Shown: one piece after another, positions 44,873 through 53,309 of the stretch
How the letters are laid out: each line of letters opens with the position of its first letter
Numbering within the stretch: position 1 is the stretch's first letter
NCBI GenBank assembly: GCA_963833605.1
Contig: CAWHYZ010000012.1
Location: 207,057-271,056 of the forward strand
Direction of reading: 5' to 3'
DNA length: 64,000 nucleotides
Source: JAFAXD01 sp963833605
GTDB taxonomy: Bacteria; Pseudomonadota; Alphaproteobacteria; Rhizobiales; Xanthobacteraceae
Made by a program: the position numbers and the translations under genes
Notes under the pieces: model-generated
Seen by the model: the letters and a program-made list of their open reading frames with translations, nothing else
Told to the model about the DNA's origin: nothing
Databases searched by the model: none

Positions 44873-45814
44873 ATGTCCGACATCTCCGCGCGCGACGCGC
44901 ATATGGATCCCCGGCGCTCGTTCCAGGGCCTGATCCTGGCCTTGCAGCGCTTCTGGGCGGATTATGGCTGCGTGATCCTGCAGCCTTACGACATGGAAGT
45001 CGGTGCGGGCACGTTCCATCCGGCCACCACGCTGCGCGCGCTCGGTCCGAATACGTGGAATGCCGCCTATGTGCAGCCGTCGCGCCGGCCCAAGGACGGC
45101 CGCTACGGTGAGAACCCCAATCGGCTTCAGCACTATTATCAGTTTCAGGTGATCCTGAAGCCGTCGCCGCCTGACCTGCAGGAGCTTTACCTCAAATCGC
45201 TGCAGACGATCGGCGTCGATCCCGACCTGCACGATATTCGCTTTGTGGAGGACGACTGGGAAAGCCCGACCCTGGGGGCCTGGGGGCTTGGCTGGGAATG
45301 CTGGTGCGACGGCATGGAGGTATCCCAGTTCACCTATTTCCAGCAGGTCGCCGGCTTCGAATGCGCCCCGGTGTCGGGCGAGCTCACCTACGGGCTCGAG
45401 CGCCTCGCCATGTATGTGCAGGGCGTCGACCGGGTGTTTGATCTCAACTTCAACGGTCGCGACGGGGACCGCAAGGTCACCTATGGCGACGTTTTTTTGC
45501 AGGCCGAGCAGGAATACTCCCGCCACAACTTCGAGTTTGCCGATACCGCCATGCTGTTCGAGCAGTTCCGGATGGCGGAGGCCGCCTGCAAGCTCTACCT
45601 CGACGCCGGCTGGCAGAACGGCAACAAGCGTCTGCACCTGATGGCGCTGCCCGCCTATGACCAGTGCATCAAGGCGAGCCACGTCTTTAATCTGCTTGAC
45701 GCGCGCGGCGTGATCTCGGTGACCGAGCGCCAGAGCTACATTCTGCGCGTGCGCGAGCTTGCCAAGGCCTGTGGCGAGGCCTGGCTTCACACCGAAGGAG
45801 GAGGTACGCAATGA
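44873..45814 (+). CDS. glyQ: Glycyl-tRNA synthetase alpha subunit
   Basis: The alpha subunit of the tetrameric glycyl-tRNA synthetase, 313 residues from ATG 44873 (MSDISARDAH); an upstream in-frame start would run through the hairpin. The class II motifs are GCVILQPYDMEVGAGTFHPATTLRALG, RRPKDGRYGENPNRLQHYYQFQVILKPSP and LTYGLERLAMYVQGVD. Active with GlyS. It overlaps the CDGSH gene by 4 bp, so glyQ, CDGSH, the DUF559 unit and glyS lie in one line. Confidence 0.97.
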   Translation: MSDISARDAHMDPRRSFQGLILALQRFWADYGCVILQPYDMEVGAGTFHPATTLRALGPNTWNAAYVQPSRRPKDGRYGENPNRLQHYYQFQVILKPSPPDLQELYLKSLQTIGVDPDLHDIRFVEDDWESPTLGAWGLGWECWCDGMEVSQFTYFQQVAGFECAPVSGELTYGLERLAMYVQGVDRVFDLNFNGRDGDRKVTYGDVFLQAEQEYSRHNFEFADTAMLFEQFRMAEAACKLYLDAGWQNGNKRLHLMALPAYDQCIKASHVFNLLDARGVISVTERQSYILRVRELAKACGEAWLHTEGGGTQ

Positions 45815-46056
45815 GCGAGATGATGCCTGAGATCGGCGGCCGTGCGCCGATTCCGATCGAGGTGGAGGAGGGCAAATCCTATTGGTGGTGCGCGTGCGGG
45901 CGCTCGAAGTCGCAGCCGTTCTGCGACGGCTCGCACAAGGGCTCCGCCTTCACGCCGATCGAATGGAAGGCGCAGGCCGCCGAAAAGGCATTCTTCTGCA
46001 CCTGCAAGCGCTCGGGGCGAAAGCCGCTCTGTGATGGAAGTCATAAGAGGCTGTAG
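45811..46056 (+). CDS. CDGSH-type iron-sulfur protein (two motifs)
   Basis: An 81-residue protein with two CDGSH zinc-finger-like [2Fe-2S] sites: CACGRSKSQPFCDGSH and CTCKRSGRKPLCDGSH, each C-x-C plus C and H. These mitoNEET-like domains bind 2Fe-2S clusters for redox or cluster transfer. It overlaps glyQ by 4 bp and is therefore co-translated with it. Short gene; start ATG 45811. Between glyQ and glyS in many Rhizobiales such a small Fe-S gene is found; the functional link to glycylation is unknown. Confidence 0.92.
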   Translation: MSEMMPEIGGRAPIPIEVEEGKSYWWCACGRSKSQPFCDGSHKGSAFTPIEWKAQAAEKAFFCTCKRSGRKPLCDGSHKRL

Positions 46057-46087
46057 TGCTGGAAGCCTTGCCGCGAGTACGGCGCAA

Positions 46088-46128
46088 CTCCCCTCCCCCT
46101 TGTGGGGAGGGGTCGGGGGTGGGGGTCG
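46088..46128 (+). repeat. Left terminal inverted repeat of the DUF559 element
   Basis: CTCCCCTCCCCC-TTGT-GGGGAGGGG followed by TCGGGGGTGGGGGTCG. The 41 bases match the reverse complement of 46545-46585 at 39 positions. Each arm is itself an imperfect palindrome. Confidence 0.9.
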
Positions 46129-46150
46129 GTGTGTTGAGGACGAAGCTGCG

Positions 46151-46606
46151 GTGGTGAAGGCACCTTCTGGCGAAGAACGCATCTGGGCTCGCCTCGACCG
46201 GACGCAGCCTGCGTCGCCAATACGCAATTACGCGAAGCGCCTGCGTGCCGAACCAGCCGACGCCGAGCGAAAACTCTGGTGGCACATTCGCCATCGGCTC
46301 TCACTGCGTGGGTCGCATTTCCGCCGCCAGGTTCAATTCGGTCGCTACATCGCGGACTTTGCAAGTCACAAGGCAAAGCTCGTTGTAGAAGTCGACGGCG
46401 GCCAGCACGATGAGCGCGCGCACGACGATGCCGAGCGCTCGAAGTTCATCGAATCGAAAGGCTATCGGGTGCTGCGGTTCTGGAACAACGAGGTTCTGCG
46501 CAACATCGACGGCGTGCTGACGGAGATTCAACGCGCAATCACTTCGACCCCCACCCCTGACCCCTCCCCACAAGGGGGAGGGGAATCGCGCCGCGCCAGA
46601 GGCTAG
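46151..46606 (+). CDS. DUF559 endonuclease-like protein flanked by inverted repeats
   Basis: A protein of about 151 residues (GTG 46151 or the next codon) with the DUF559 fold, a Vsr/PD-(D/E)XK-like nuclease domain. Recognisable parts are RNYAKRLRAEPADAERKLWW, the catalytic core YIADFASHKAKLVVEVDGGQH (Asp and Glu-Val-Asp) and GYRVLRFWNNEVLRN. The last 20 residues (STPTPDPSPQGGGESRRARG) are translated from the right inverted repeat, and the stop TAG is at 46604-46606. The gene and its two 41-bp terminal repeats form a unit of about 500 bp inserted between the CDGSH gene and glyS without breaking either. Activity and biological role are unknown. Confidence 0.85.
   Translation: MVKAPSGEERIWARLDRTQPASPIRNYAKRLRAEPADAERKLWWHIRHRLSLRGSHFRRQVQFGRYIADFASHKAKLVVEVDGGQHDERAHDDAERSKFIESKGYRVLRFWNNEVLRNIDGVLTEIQRAITSTPTPDPSPQGGGESRRARG
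46545..46585 (-). repeat. Right terminal inverted repeat of the DUF559 element
   Basis: The inverted partner of 46088-46128; 39 of 41 positions match. It overlaps the 3' end of the DUF559 frame and supplies its C-terminal residues. Confidence 0.9.
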
Positions 46607-46609
46607 GCC

Positions 46610-48811
46610 GTGCCCGATCTTCTGTTCGAGCTGTTCTCCGAGGAAATCCCCGCGCGCATGCAGGCGCGCGCGGCGGATGATCTGAAGAAAATGATCACCG
46701 ACCGGCTGGTCGATGCCGGTCTCGTCTATGAGGGGGCGCGCGCGTTCGCGACGCCGCGCCGGCTCGCGCTGTTCGTGCAGGGCGTGCCGGCGCGCCAGCC
46801 CGATCTGCGCGAGGAAAAAAAAGGACCGCGGGTGGGCGCACCCGAGGCGGCGGTGCAAGGCTTTCTGCGCAGCGCCGGGCTTGCGTCGATTTCGGAGGCC
46901 AGGGTCGAGCGCGACAAGAAGGGCGACTTCTATGTGGCGCTGATCGAAAAGCCCGGCCGTGCGGCGGCCGAGGTGCTCGCCGAAATTCTTCCCGTCGTTG
47001 TGCGCACGTTTCCATGGCCAAAGGCGATGCGCTGGGGCAAAGCCTCGGCCAAGCCCGGCGCGCTCACCTGGGTGCGGCCGTTGCATGCGATCGTTGCGAC
47101 CTTCGGGCCGGAGACCGAGGAGCCGGATATCCTGAGCTTTGGGGTCGATGGGATCGCGGCCGGCAACACCACCTATGGCCACCGCTTCATGGCACCGGGG
47201 GCGATCAAGGTGCGGCGCTTTGCGGATTACGCGGCCAAGCTCGAGCGCGCCAAGGTCGTGCTCGACCCGGAGCGCCGCGAGCAGATGATCCTCGCCGACG
47301 CCACGAACCTCGCATTCGCTCAGGGTTTCGAGCTCGTCGAGGATGCGGCGCTGCTCGCCGAGGTCGCCGGTCTCGTCGAATGGCCGGTGGTGCTGTTGGG
47401 CGCGTTCGATCCGGCATTCCTGAAAATCCCGCCCGAAGTGATCCGCGCCACCATTCGCAACAACCAGAAGTGCTTCGTGCTGCGCGACCCGCAGACGGCG
47501 AAACTCGTCAACCAGTTCATTCTGGTCGCCAACATCGAGGCAAGCGACGGCGGCAAGGCGATCATTGCCGGCAACGAGCGCGTGATCCGGGCGCGGCTCG
47601 CGGACGCGAAGTTCTTCTATGACACCGATCTGAAGACGCGGCTGGAAGACCGGCTGGCGAAGTTCGGGCAGATCGTGTTCCACGAAAAGCTCGGCACGCA
47701 ATGGGAGCGGGTCCAGCGCATCGAGCGGCTGGCAGCGGAACTCGCGCCGATCGTCGGCGCCGATGTTGAGAAGGCCAAACGTGCGGCGAGGCTTGCCAAA
47801 GCCGATCTGCTGACTGAAGTCGTCGGCGAGTTTCCCGAGCTGCAGGGATTGATGGGAAAGTACTACGCGGAGGCTCAGGGCGAGGATGAAACGATCGCCC
47901 ACGCGCTGCAGGATCACTACAAGCCGCAGGGACCGACGGATCTCATTCCTGTTGAGCCGGGTTCTGTCGCCGTCGCGCTCGCGGATAAGCTCGACACAGT
48001 GGTCGGTTTCTGGGCCATCGAGGAGAAACCAACTGGGAGCAAGGACCCTTACGCGTTGAGGCGGGCTGCCTTAGGGGCAATTCGCATCATTCTCGAAAAT
48101 CAGATTCGAATCTCGCTTTGGAAGATCCTGCGTGATGCGATGCTCAATGTGGTGAAACAATTGCTCGATGACGAGGGTGATCTGATCGACGAGCTCTTCC
48201 ACTTTCCAGCGACCCGGCGGATTGAAGGTCTGCCGTTCTCCAATCCGGTCGCGGCGAACGAGTACAAGAAAGTCGTCGTTGCGGTCAACGACCTCCTTGG
48301 CTTCTTCGCCGACCGTCTGAAGGTCCAGCTGCGCGAACAGGGCGCGCGTCACGACCTCGTCGACGCGGTGTTCGCGCTCGAAGGCCAGGACGATCTCGTT
48401 CTCATCGTGCGTCGCGTCGAAGCCCTTGGCACCTTCCTCGACACCGAGGACGGCAAGAACCTGCTCGCCGGCTATAAGCGCGCCGCCAACATCCTGCGCA
48501 TCGAGGAAAAGCGTGATAGCGCGACCTACGAAGCGCTGCCCGACGAGCAGCTCTATCAGCTCCCGGAAGAGATCGCGCTCGCGCGCGCGATCACGCTCGC
48601 CAAGGACGAGGCGGGTCGCGCCGTCGCGGCGGAAGACTTTGCCGCCGCGATGCGCGCCATGGCCAAGCTGCGCCCGCACGTGGACGCATTCTTCGACAAG
48701 GTGACGGTCAACGTCGACGATCCGGCGCTGCGCGCGAACCGGCTGAAACTGCTCAATGAAATTCGCGCGGCGACGCGCGCGGTCGCGGACTTCTCCAGGA
48801 TCGAGGGCTAG
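46610..48811 (+). CDS. glyS: Glycyl-tRNA synthetase beta subunit
   Basis: The beta subunit, 733 residues from GTG 46610, 3 bp after the DUF559 stop. The start PDLLFELFSEEIPARMQ, the core GALTWVRPLHAIVATF and GHRFMAPG, VLLGAFDPAFLKIPPEVI, KCFVLRD and the HD-like GLMGKYYAEAQGEDETIAHALQDHY are typical. The C-terminal anticodon-binding part (DALxxF) ends near 48811. A small hairpin (GCAAACG-ATGTC-CGTTTGC, 48839-48857) follows. No frameshift. Confidence 0.97.
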   Translation: MPDLLFELFSEEIPARMQARAADDLKKMITDRLVDAGLVYEGARAFATPRRLALFVQGVPARQPDLREEKKGPRVGAPEAAVQGFLRSAGLASISEARVERDKKGDFYVALIEKPGRAAAEVLAEILPVVVRTFPWPKAMRWGKASAKPGALTWVRPLHAIVATFGPETEEPDILSFGVDGIAAGNTTYGHRFMAPGAIKVRRFADYAAKLERAKVVLDPERREQMILADATNLAFAQGFELVEDAALLAEVAGLVEWPVVLLGAFDPAFLKIPPEVIRATIRNNQKCFVLRDPQTAKLVNQFILVANIEASDGGKAIIAGNERVIRARLADAKFFYDTDLKTRLEDRLAKFGQIVFHEKLGTQWERVQRIERLAAELAPIVGADVEKAKRAARLAKADLLTEVVGEFPELQGLMGKYYAEAQGEDETIAHALQDHYKPQGPTDLIPVEPGSVAVALADKLDTVVGFWAIEEKPTGSKDPYALRRAALGAIRIILENQIRISLWKILRDAMLNVVKQLLDDEGDLIDELFHFPATRRIEGLPFSNPVAANEYKKVVVAVNDLLGFFADRLKVQLREQGARHDLVDAVFALEGQDDLVLIVRRVEALGTFLDTEDGKNLLAGYKRAANILRIEEKRDSATYEALPDEQLYQLPEEIALARAITLAKDEAGRAVAAEDFAAAMRAMAKLRPHVDAFFDKVTVNVDDPALRANRLKLLNEIRAATRAVADFSRIEG

Positions 48812-48882
48812 CTGCCTGTCAGGCAACTGGAACCAGGGGCAAACGATGTCCGTTTGCTCACATCAGCGAAGGAGATTGCATC

Positions 48883-49023
48883 ATGTTCAGCATTTCCCAC
48901 ATCTCGCCGATCGTGGCACTGATCGCCGGCATCCTGATCCTGATCTTTCCCCAGGCCCTGAATTACATTGTCGCAATCTATCTGATCATCGTCGGCATTA
49001 CCGGTCTCGGCATCATTCACTAA
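48883..49023 (+). CDS. DUF3096 small membrane protein
   Basis: A 46-residue protein, MFSISHISPIVALIAGILI and then LIFPQALNYIVAIYLIIVGI and GLGIIH. The HISP-x-x-ALIAGILIL and P-x-x-LNYIVAIYLI-x-x-G segments are the DUF3096 pattern. Two membrane helices. The start ATG 48883 has GAAGGAGA nearby. It is often found alone in alpha- and gammaproteobacteria; function unknown. Too short to be seen by size-based gene calling. Confidence 0.8.
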   Translation: MFSISHISPIVALIAGILILIFPQALNYIVAIYLIIVGITGLGIIH

Positions 49024-49193
49024 AGCGGGTCTCGCTCGGTTTGAAATTGCCACATTCTATGTCGTCATGCGCGGGCTTGTCCCGCGCATCCCGTTTATGG
49101 AGGCACTGAACCTGCCTAAGCGAGATGGCCGGGACGAGCCCGGCGATGACGGGTTGAGGGGCTAAGGGTTCCAAATGAGCGAGACCCGCTTTA
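49021..49193. repeat. Composite palindromic element after the DUF3096 gene
   Basis: Outer arms TAAAGCGGGTCTCGCTC (49021-49037) and GAGCGAGACCCGCTTTA (49177-49193) are a perfect 17-bp inverted repeat. Inside are two copies, in opposite orientation, of the hairpin GTCAT-GCGCGGGCTTGTCCCGCGC (first copy, 49067-49089) and GGCCGGGACGAGCCCGGC (near 49125-49145). The left outer arm overlaps the DUF3096 stop, and the element sits directly before ppdK. Confidence 0.75.
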
Positions 49194-49270
49194 GTAGCCC
49201 GACCGCGGGCTTGCATACCGCCGCCCCGCCATGGTTTGGTGCGGCGCCCCCAAACTCGACATCTCGGATC

Positions 49271-52108
49271 ATGGCTAAAGCAGCAGCACGCAACCGCAAG
49301 CCCGTTCTCAAGAAAAAGCCCGCGTCGCGCGCGGCGAAAACGCCGGCGCGCGCGCCAGCTGTGACCGCGAAACGCAAGCGACCCTCCCCCGCCTCGGCAG
49401 CGCGCAAACCCGTGCCCGCCAAGCCGTCGCGCGAGCAATGGGTCTACACCTTCGGCGACGGCAAGGCCGAAGGCAAAGCCAGCATGCGCGACCTTCTCGG
49501 CGGCAAGGGCGCGAACCTCGCCGAAATGGCTAACCTGGGACTGCCGGTGCCGCCCGGCTTCACCATCACGACCGGGGTCTGCACTTATTTTTATGGTCAC
49601 GGCAAGACCTATCCGGCCGTGCTCAAGGCCCAGGTCGAGGCAGCGCTCGCGCATGTCGGCAAGCTCACCGGCAGGACCTTCGGCGATCCACGCGACCCGC
49701 TGCTCGTCTCGGTGCGCTCGGGCGCGCGCGCCTCGATGCCAGGCATGATGGACACGGTGCTCAACCTCGGCATGAACGACGCGACGGTCGCGGCGCTCGC
49801 GAAGAAATCCGGCGACGCGCGCTTTGCCTACGATTCCTACCGGCGCTTCATCACCATGTATTCCGACGTGGTGCTGGGGATCGACGCGCATCACTTCGAG
49901 GAAATTCTCGACGAGCATAAGGACAGCCAGGGCTACATGCTCGACACCGATCTCGTGGCCGACGACTGGAAGCAACTTGTCGGCCGCTACAAAACACGCG
50001 TGCAAGAGGAACTCGGACAGGACTTTCCGCAGGACCCGCACGCGCAGTTGTGGGGCGCGATCGGCGCCGTGTTCGGTTCATGGATGAACCAACGCGCCAT
50101 CACCTATCGGCGCCTGCATCAGATTCCCGAAAGTTGGGGCACGGCGGTCAACGTGCAGGCGATGGTGTTCGGCAACATGGGCGACACGTCGGCGACCGGC
50201 GTCGCGTTCACCCGCAACCCATCGACCGGCGAGCGGCGGCTCTACGGGGAGTTTCTGATCAACGCCCAGGGCGAGGACGTTGTCGCCGGCATCCGCACGC
50301 CGCAGGAAATCACGGAAGCCGCGCGCGAAGAATCAGGCTCCGACAAGCCATCCATGGAAGCCGCGATGCCCAAGGCATTCGGCGAGCTCACCCGCATCTA
50401 CGGTCTGCTCGAGCGCCACTACCGCGACATGCAGGACCTGGAGTTCACCGTCGAGCAGGGCAAACTCTGGATGCTGCAGACCCGCTCCGGGAAGCGGACC
50501 GCCAAGGCCGCGCTGCGCATCGCGGTCGAACTTGCGAACGAGGGGCTCATCTCCAAGAGCGAGGCGGTGACGCGGGTCGATCCGGCCTCGCTCGATCAAC
50601 TCCTGCATCCGACCATCGATCCGGACGCCGAGCGCAGCGTCATCGCGACCGGACTTCCGGCCTCACCGGGCGCGGCGTCCGGCGAAATCGTGTTCACCGC
50701 AGACGAGGCCGAGTCGCTCGGCAACCAGGGCCGGCGGGTGATCCTGGTGCGGGCCGAGACCAGCCCCGAGGACATCCACGGCATGCACGCGGCGGAGGGA
50801 ATTCTGACCGCACGCGGCGGCATGACGTCCCACGCGGCCGTGGTGGCGCGCGGCATGGGCAAGCCCTGCGTCTCGGGCGCGGGGGCGTTGCGCCTCGACC
50901 TCGCCGCCAACAAACTGACCGTCGGCAGCGTGACCCTGAAGAAGGGCGACGTCATCACCATCGACGGCTCGACCGGCCAGGTGCTTGCCGGCAAGGTGAC
51001 GATGCGCGAGCCGGAACTCTCCGGCGAGTTCTCGACCCTGATGGCTTGGGCCGATTCGGTGCGCGCCCTGAAGGTGCGCGCCAACGCCGACACGCCGGCC
51101 GACGCCAGGGTCGCGGTCAAGTTCGGGGCGCAGGGAATCGGGCTTTGCCGCACCGAGCACATGTTCTTCGAGGGTGAGCGCATCCGCGCGGTGCGCGAGA
51201 TGATTCTCGCCAACGACGAAAAGAGTCGCCGCGCCGCGCTGGCAAAGCTGCTGCCCATGCAGCGCGCGGATTTCATCGCCCTGTTCGAGATCATGCACGG
51301 GCTGCCCGTCACCATCCGGCTGCTCGATCCGCCGTTGCATGAATTTCTGCCGCACAGCCAGCATGAAATCGAGGATGTCGCCAAGGCGATGGGCGCCGAT
51401 CCGCGCAAGCTCGCCGATCGCGCGCGCGAGCTCCACGAGGCGAACCCGATGCTCGGGTTCCGCGGCTGTCGCCTTGCGATCGCCTATCCGGAAATCGCCG
51501 AGATGCAGGCGCGCGCCATCTTCGAAGCCGCGGTCGAGGCCGGCAAGCGCACCGGCACGCCGGTGGTGCCGGAGGTGATGGTGCCGCTGATCGCCACCAA
51601 GGCCGAGTTCGATCTGGTCAAGGCGCGCATCGATGCGATGGCGCAGGAAGTTGCGCATGAGACCGGGACCAAGGTCGAGTATCAGGTCGGCACCATGATC
51701 GAACTGCCGCGGGCGGCGCTTAAGGCTGCCGAAATCGCGCAGACCGCTGAGTTCTTCTCGTTCGGCACCAATGATCTCACCCAGACCACGTTCGGCATCA
51801 GCCGCGACGACGCGGCGAGCTTCCTCGGCGCCTACATGGCGCGGGGCATTCTGGCGACCGACCCGTTCGTCACGCTCGACCGGGACGGCGTCGGTGAACT
51901 GGTCAGGATCGCCACTGAGCGCGGGCGCAAGACGCGCAAGAGCCTGAAGCTCGGCATTTGTGGCGAGCACGGCGGCGATCCGGCTTCGGTCGCGTTCTGT
52001 CACGAAGTCGGCCTCGACTACGTGTCGTGCTCGCCGTTCCGGGTGCCGATCGCCCGGCTCGCCGCCGCCCAGGCGGCGCTCGGCAAGGACGCGGCCAGTA
52101 CGGCGTGA
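49271..52108 (+). CDS. ppdK: Pyruvate, phosphate dikinase
   Basis: Interconverts pyruvate and PEP with ATP and phosphate. ATG 49271 gives 945 residues. The first 55 residues are a Lys/Ala/Pro-rich tail (MAKAAARNRKPVLKKKPASR...), then the ATP-grasp domain (WVYTFGDGKAEG, GGKGANLAEMANLGLPVPPG), the phosphohistidine domain GGMTSHAAVVARGMGKPCVSG (His near residue 520), and the PEP/pyruvate TIM barrel with LCRTEHMFFEG and the catalytic Cys region GICGEHGGDPASVAFCHEVGLDYVSCSPFRVPIARL. All catalytic residues intact; no frameshift. A hairpin follows the stop. Confidence 0.97.
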   Translation: MAKAAARNRKPVLKKKPASRAAKTPARAPAVTAKRKRPSPASAARKPVPAKPSREQWVYTFGDGKAEGKASMRDLLGGKGANLAEMANLGLPVPPGFTITTGVCTYFYGHGKTYPAVLKAQVEAALAHVGKLTGRTFGDPRDPLLVSVRSGARASMPGMMDTVLNLGMNDATVAALAKKSGDARFAYDSYRRFITMYSDVVLGIDAHHFEEILDEHKDSQGYMLDTDLVADDWKQLVGRYKTRVQEELGQDFPQDPHAQLWGAIGAVFGSWMNQRAITYRRLHQIPESWGTAVNVQAMVFGNMGDTSATGVAFTRNPSTGERRLYGEFLINAQGEDVVAGIRTPQEITEAAREESGSDKPSMEAAMPKAFGELTRIYGLLERHYRDMQDLEFTVEQGKLWMLQTRSGKRTAKAALRIAVELANEGLISKSEAVTRVDPASLDQLLHPTIDPDAERSVIATGLPASPGAASGEIVFTADEAESLGNQGRRVILVRAETSPEDIHGMHAAEGILTARGGMTSHAAVVARGMGKPCVSGAGALRLDLAANKLTVGSVTLKKGDVITIDGSTGQVLAGKVTMREPELSGEFSTLMAWADSVRALKVRANADTPADARVAVKFGAQGIGLCRTEHMFFEGERIRAVREMILANDEKSRRAALAKLLPMQRADFIALFEIMHGLPVTIRLLDPPLHEFLPHSQHEIEDVAKAMGADPRKLADRARELHEANPMLGFRGCRLAIAYPEIAEMQARAIFEAAVEAGKRTGTPVVPEVMVPLIATKAEFDLVKARIDAMAQEVAHETGTKVEYQVGTMIELPRAALKAAEIAQTAEFFSFGTNDLTQTTFGISRDDAASFLGAYMARGILATDPFVTLDRDGVGELVRIATERGRKTRKSLKLGICGEHGGDPASVAFCHEVGLDYVSCSPFRVPIARLAAAQAALGKDAASTA

Positions 52109-52119
52109 TCGCAACGGCC

Positions 52120-52202
52120 GTAGCCCGGGATGGAGCGCGCAGCGCGCAATCCGGGGCGGCGCGCATTGGGCCCCGGATTTCGCTGCGCTCCATCCGGGCT
52201 AC
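52120..52202. repeat. Large hairpin repeat after ppdK
   Basis: GTAGCCCGG-GATGGAGCGC at the left and GCGCTCCATCCGGGCTAC at the right form a long imperfect stem with the loop in between holding GGGCGGCGCGCATTGGGCCC. This resembles a palindromic repeat found many times in Bradyrhizobium-like genomes. A shorter relative (CCGGAT...ATCCGG) follows moaB near 21610. It may end the ppdK transcript. Confidence 0.8.
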
Positions 52203-52253
52203 AAAGCTGCGGGCCCCTCGCGGGCCACGACACCGGAGGGGGGGTGCGGCGTC

Positions 52254-53094
52254 ATGAAGTTCAAACTGGGCCTGCTCCTGCTAATCACCTTTATCCTCAT
52301 GACCAGCGCCGCCTCCGCCGCTCGCACCCGCCAGATCGTCCGCTACGACGGGGTGTCGATCAACGTCATCGTGGAAGGGCAGGGGCCGGCAATTCTGTTG
52401 CTGCCCTCGCTCGCGCGTGACTCGGAGGACTATGACGGCGTGGCCGAAGGTCTCGCCGCCGCGGGCTTTCGCGTGCTGCGGCCGCAGCCGCGCGGCATCG
52501 GAGGGAGCACCGGTCCGATGACCGGGATCTCGCTGCACGATTTCGCCAACGACATCGCCGAGGTCATCACCGATCTCGGCGACGGCCGTGCCGTGATCGT
52601 CGGCCATGCCTTTGGCAACTGGGTCGCCCGCATGACCGCGGTCGATCATCCCGGCCTGGTGCGCGGCATCGTCATCGCGGCGGCGGCGGCGAAGCAGTAT
52701 CCGAAAGAGCTCACGGCGGCGATCAACATCGCCGGCGATCCGTCACAGCCCAAGGACGATCGTATCAAGGCGCTGCGGTTTGCATTCTTCGCGCCGGGCA
52801 ATGATCCGCGCGGCTGGCTCGAGGGCTGGCACCCGCAGGTGCGCGACGCGCAGCGCGCCGCCGTCGCGGCGGTGAAGCAGAGCGACTGGTGGTCGGGCGG
52901 CACGCGCCCCGCTGCTCGACCTGCAGGCCGAGCAGGACCCGTTCAAGCCCGCGGACAAGCGCACCGAGATGAAGGACGAATTCGGCGCGCGCGTCACCAT
53001 CGCGGTCATCCCCAACGCCAGCCACGCGCTTATCCCGGAGCAGCCGAAAGCCGTGGTCGCCGCGCTCGTCGCCTGGGTGAATACGCTGCCCTAG
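52254..53094 (+). CDS. Alpha/beta hydrolase, secreted (frameshift in the C-terminal third)
   Basis: A predicted exported alpha/beta hydrolase. The signal peptide (MKFKLGLLLLITFILMTSAASAA) is followed by the fold start GVSINVIVEGQGPAILLLPS, RPQPRGIGGSTGPM and the nucleophile elbow VGHAFGNWVARMTA, where the usual G-x-S-x-G is GHAFG, so the nucleophile position holds Ala. The frame is lost at about 52905 by one extra base and continues PLLDLQAEQDPFKPADKR, then IPNASHALIPEQPKAV (catalytic His), to 53094. Length about 280. With Ala in place of Ser, hydrolase activity is doubtful. Function unknown. Confidence 0.7.
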
Positions 53095-53150
53095 CTCGTG
53101 CTCCGTGGACGGTTAAGTGCACTCCCGATGCACGCCCATGCCGATGCTCT

Positions 53151-53190
53151 CATGGATGCCCTTGTGCGCACGTGCAAAGGGCATCCATGG
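53151..53190. repeat. Perfect 13-bp-stem hairpin, CATGGATGCCCTT arm
   Basis: CATGGATGCCCTT and AAGGGCATCCATG form the stem and GTGCGCACGTGC-like bases the loop. An imperfect relative is at 6130-6190. Confidence 0.75.
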
Positions 53191-53229
53191 GGCGACGTTC
53201 GTCCACGGCCTTCCGCGACGGTTGTTATC

Positions 53230-53309
53230 ATGGATGAGGGATTAGCCCGATGGATGACAGAATTGCCCCATGGATGAGAGATCGGCTCCATGGATGAGAA
53301 TTCGGCGAA
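53230..53309. repeat. Tandem array of four 20-bp units beginning ATGGATGA
   Basis: ATGGATGA starts at 53230, 53250, 53270 and 53290, an exact 20-base period, followed each time by about 12 less conserved bases (GGGATTAGCCCG, CAGAATTGCCCC, GAGATCGGCTCC, GAATTCGGCGAA). A fifth copy of the core, ATGGATGAGAGATTTGGG, is at 53366, and the hairpin at 53151-53190 carries CATGGATG too. The 338-bp gap 53095-53432 holds these repeats and no gene. Not a CRISPR: the period is too short and there are no separate spacers. Confidence 0.75.

Noticed and set aside
46301..47917. 538-codon minus frame across DUF559 and glyS
   Set aside because: It is antisense to glyS, has no recognisable domain and starts within the synthetase gene.
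50663..52114. 483-codon minus frame opposite ppdK
   Set aside because: It is opposite the intact PEP-binding domain; biased codon positions explain the open frame.
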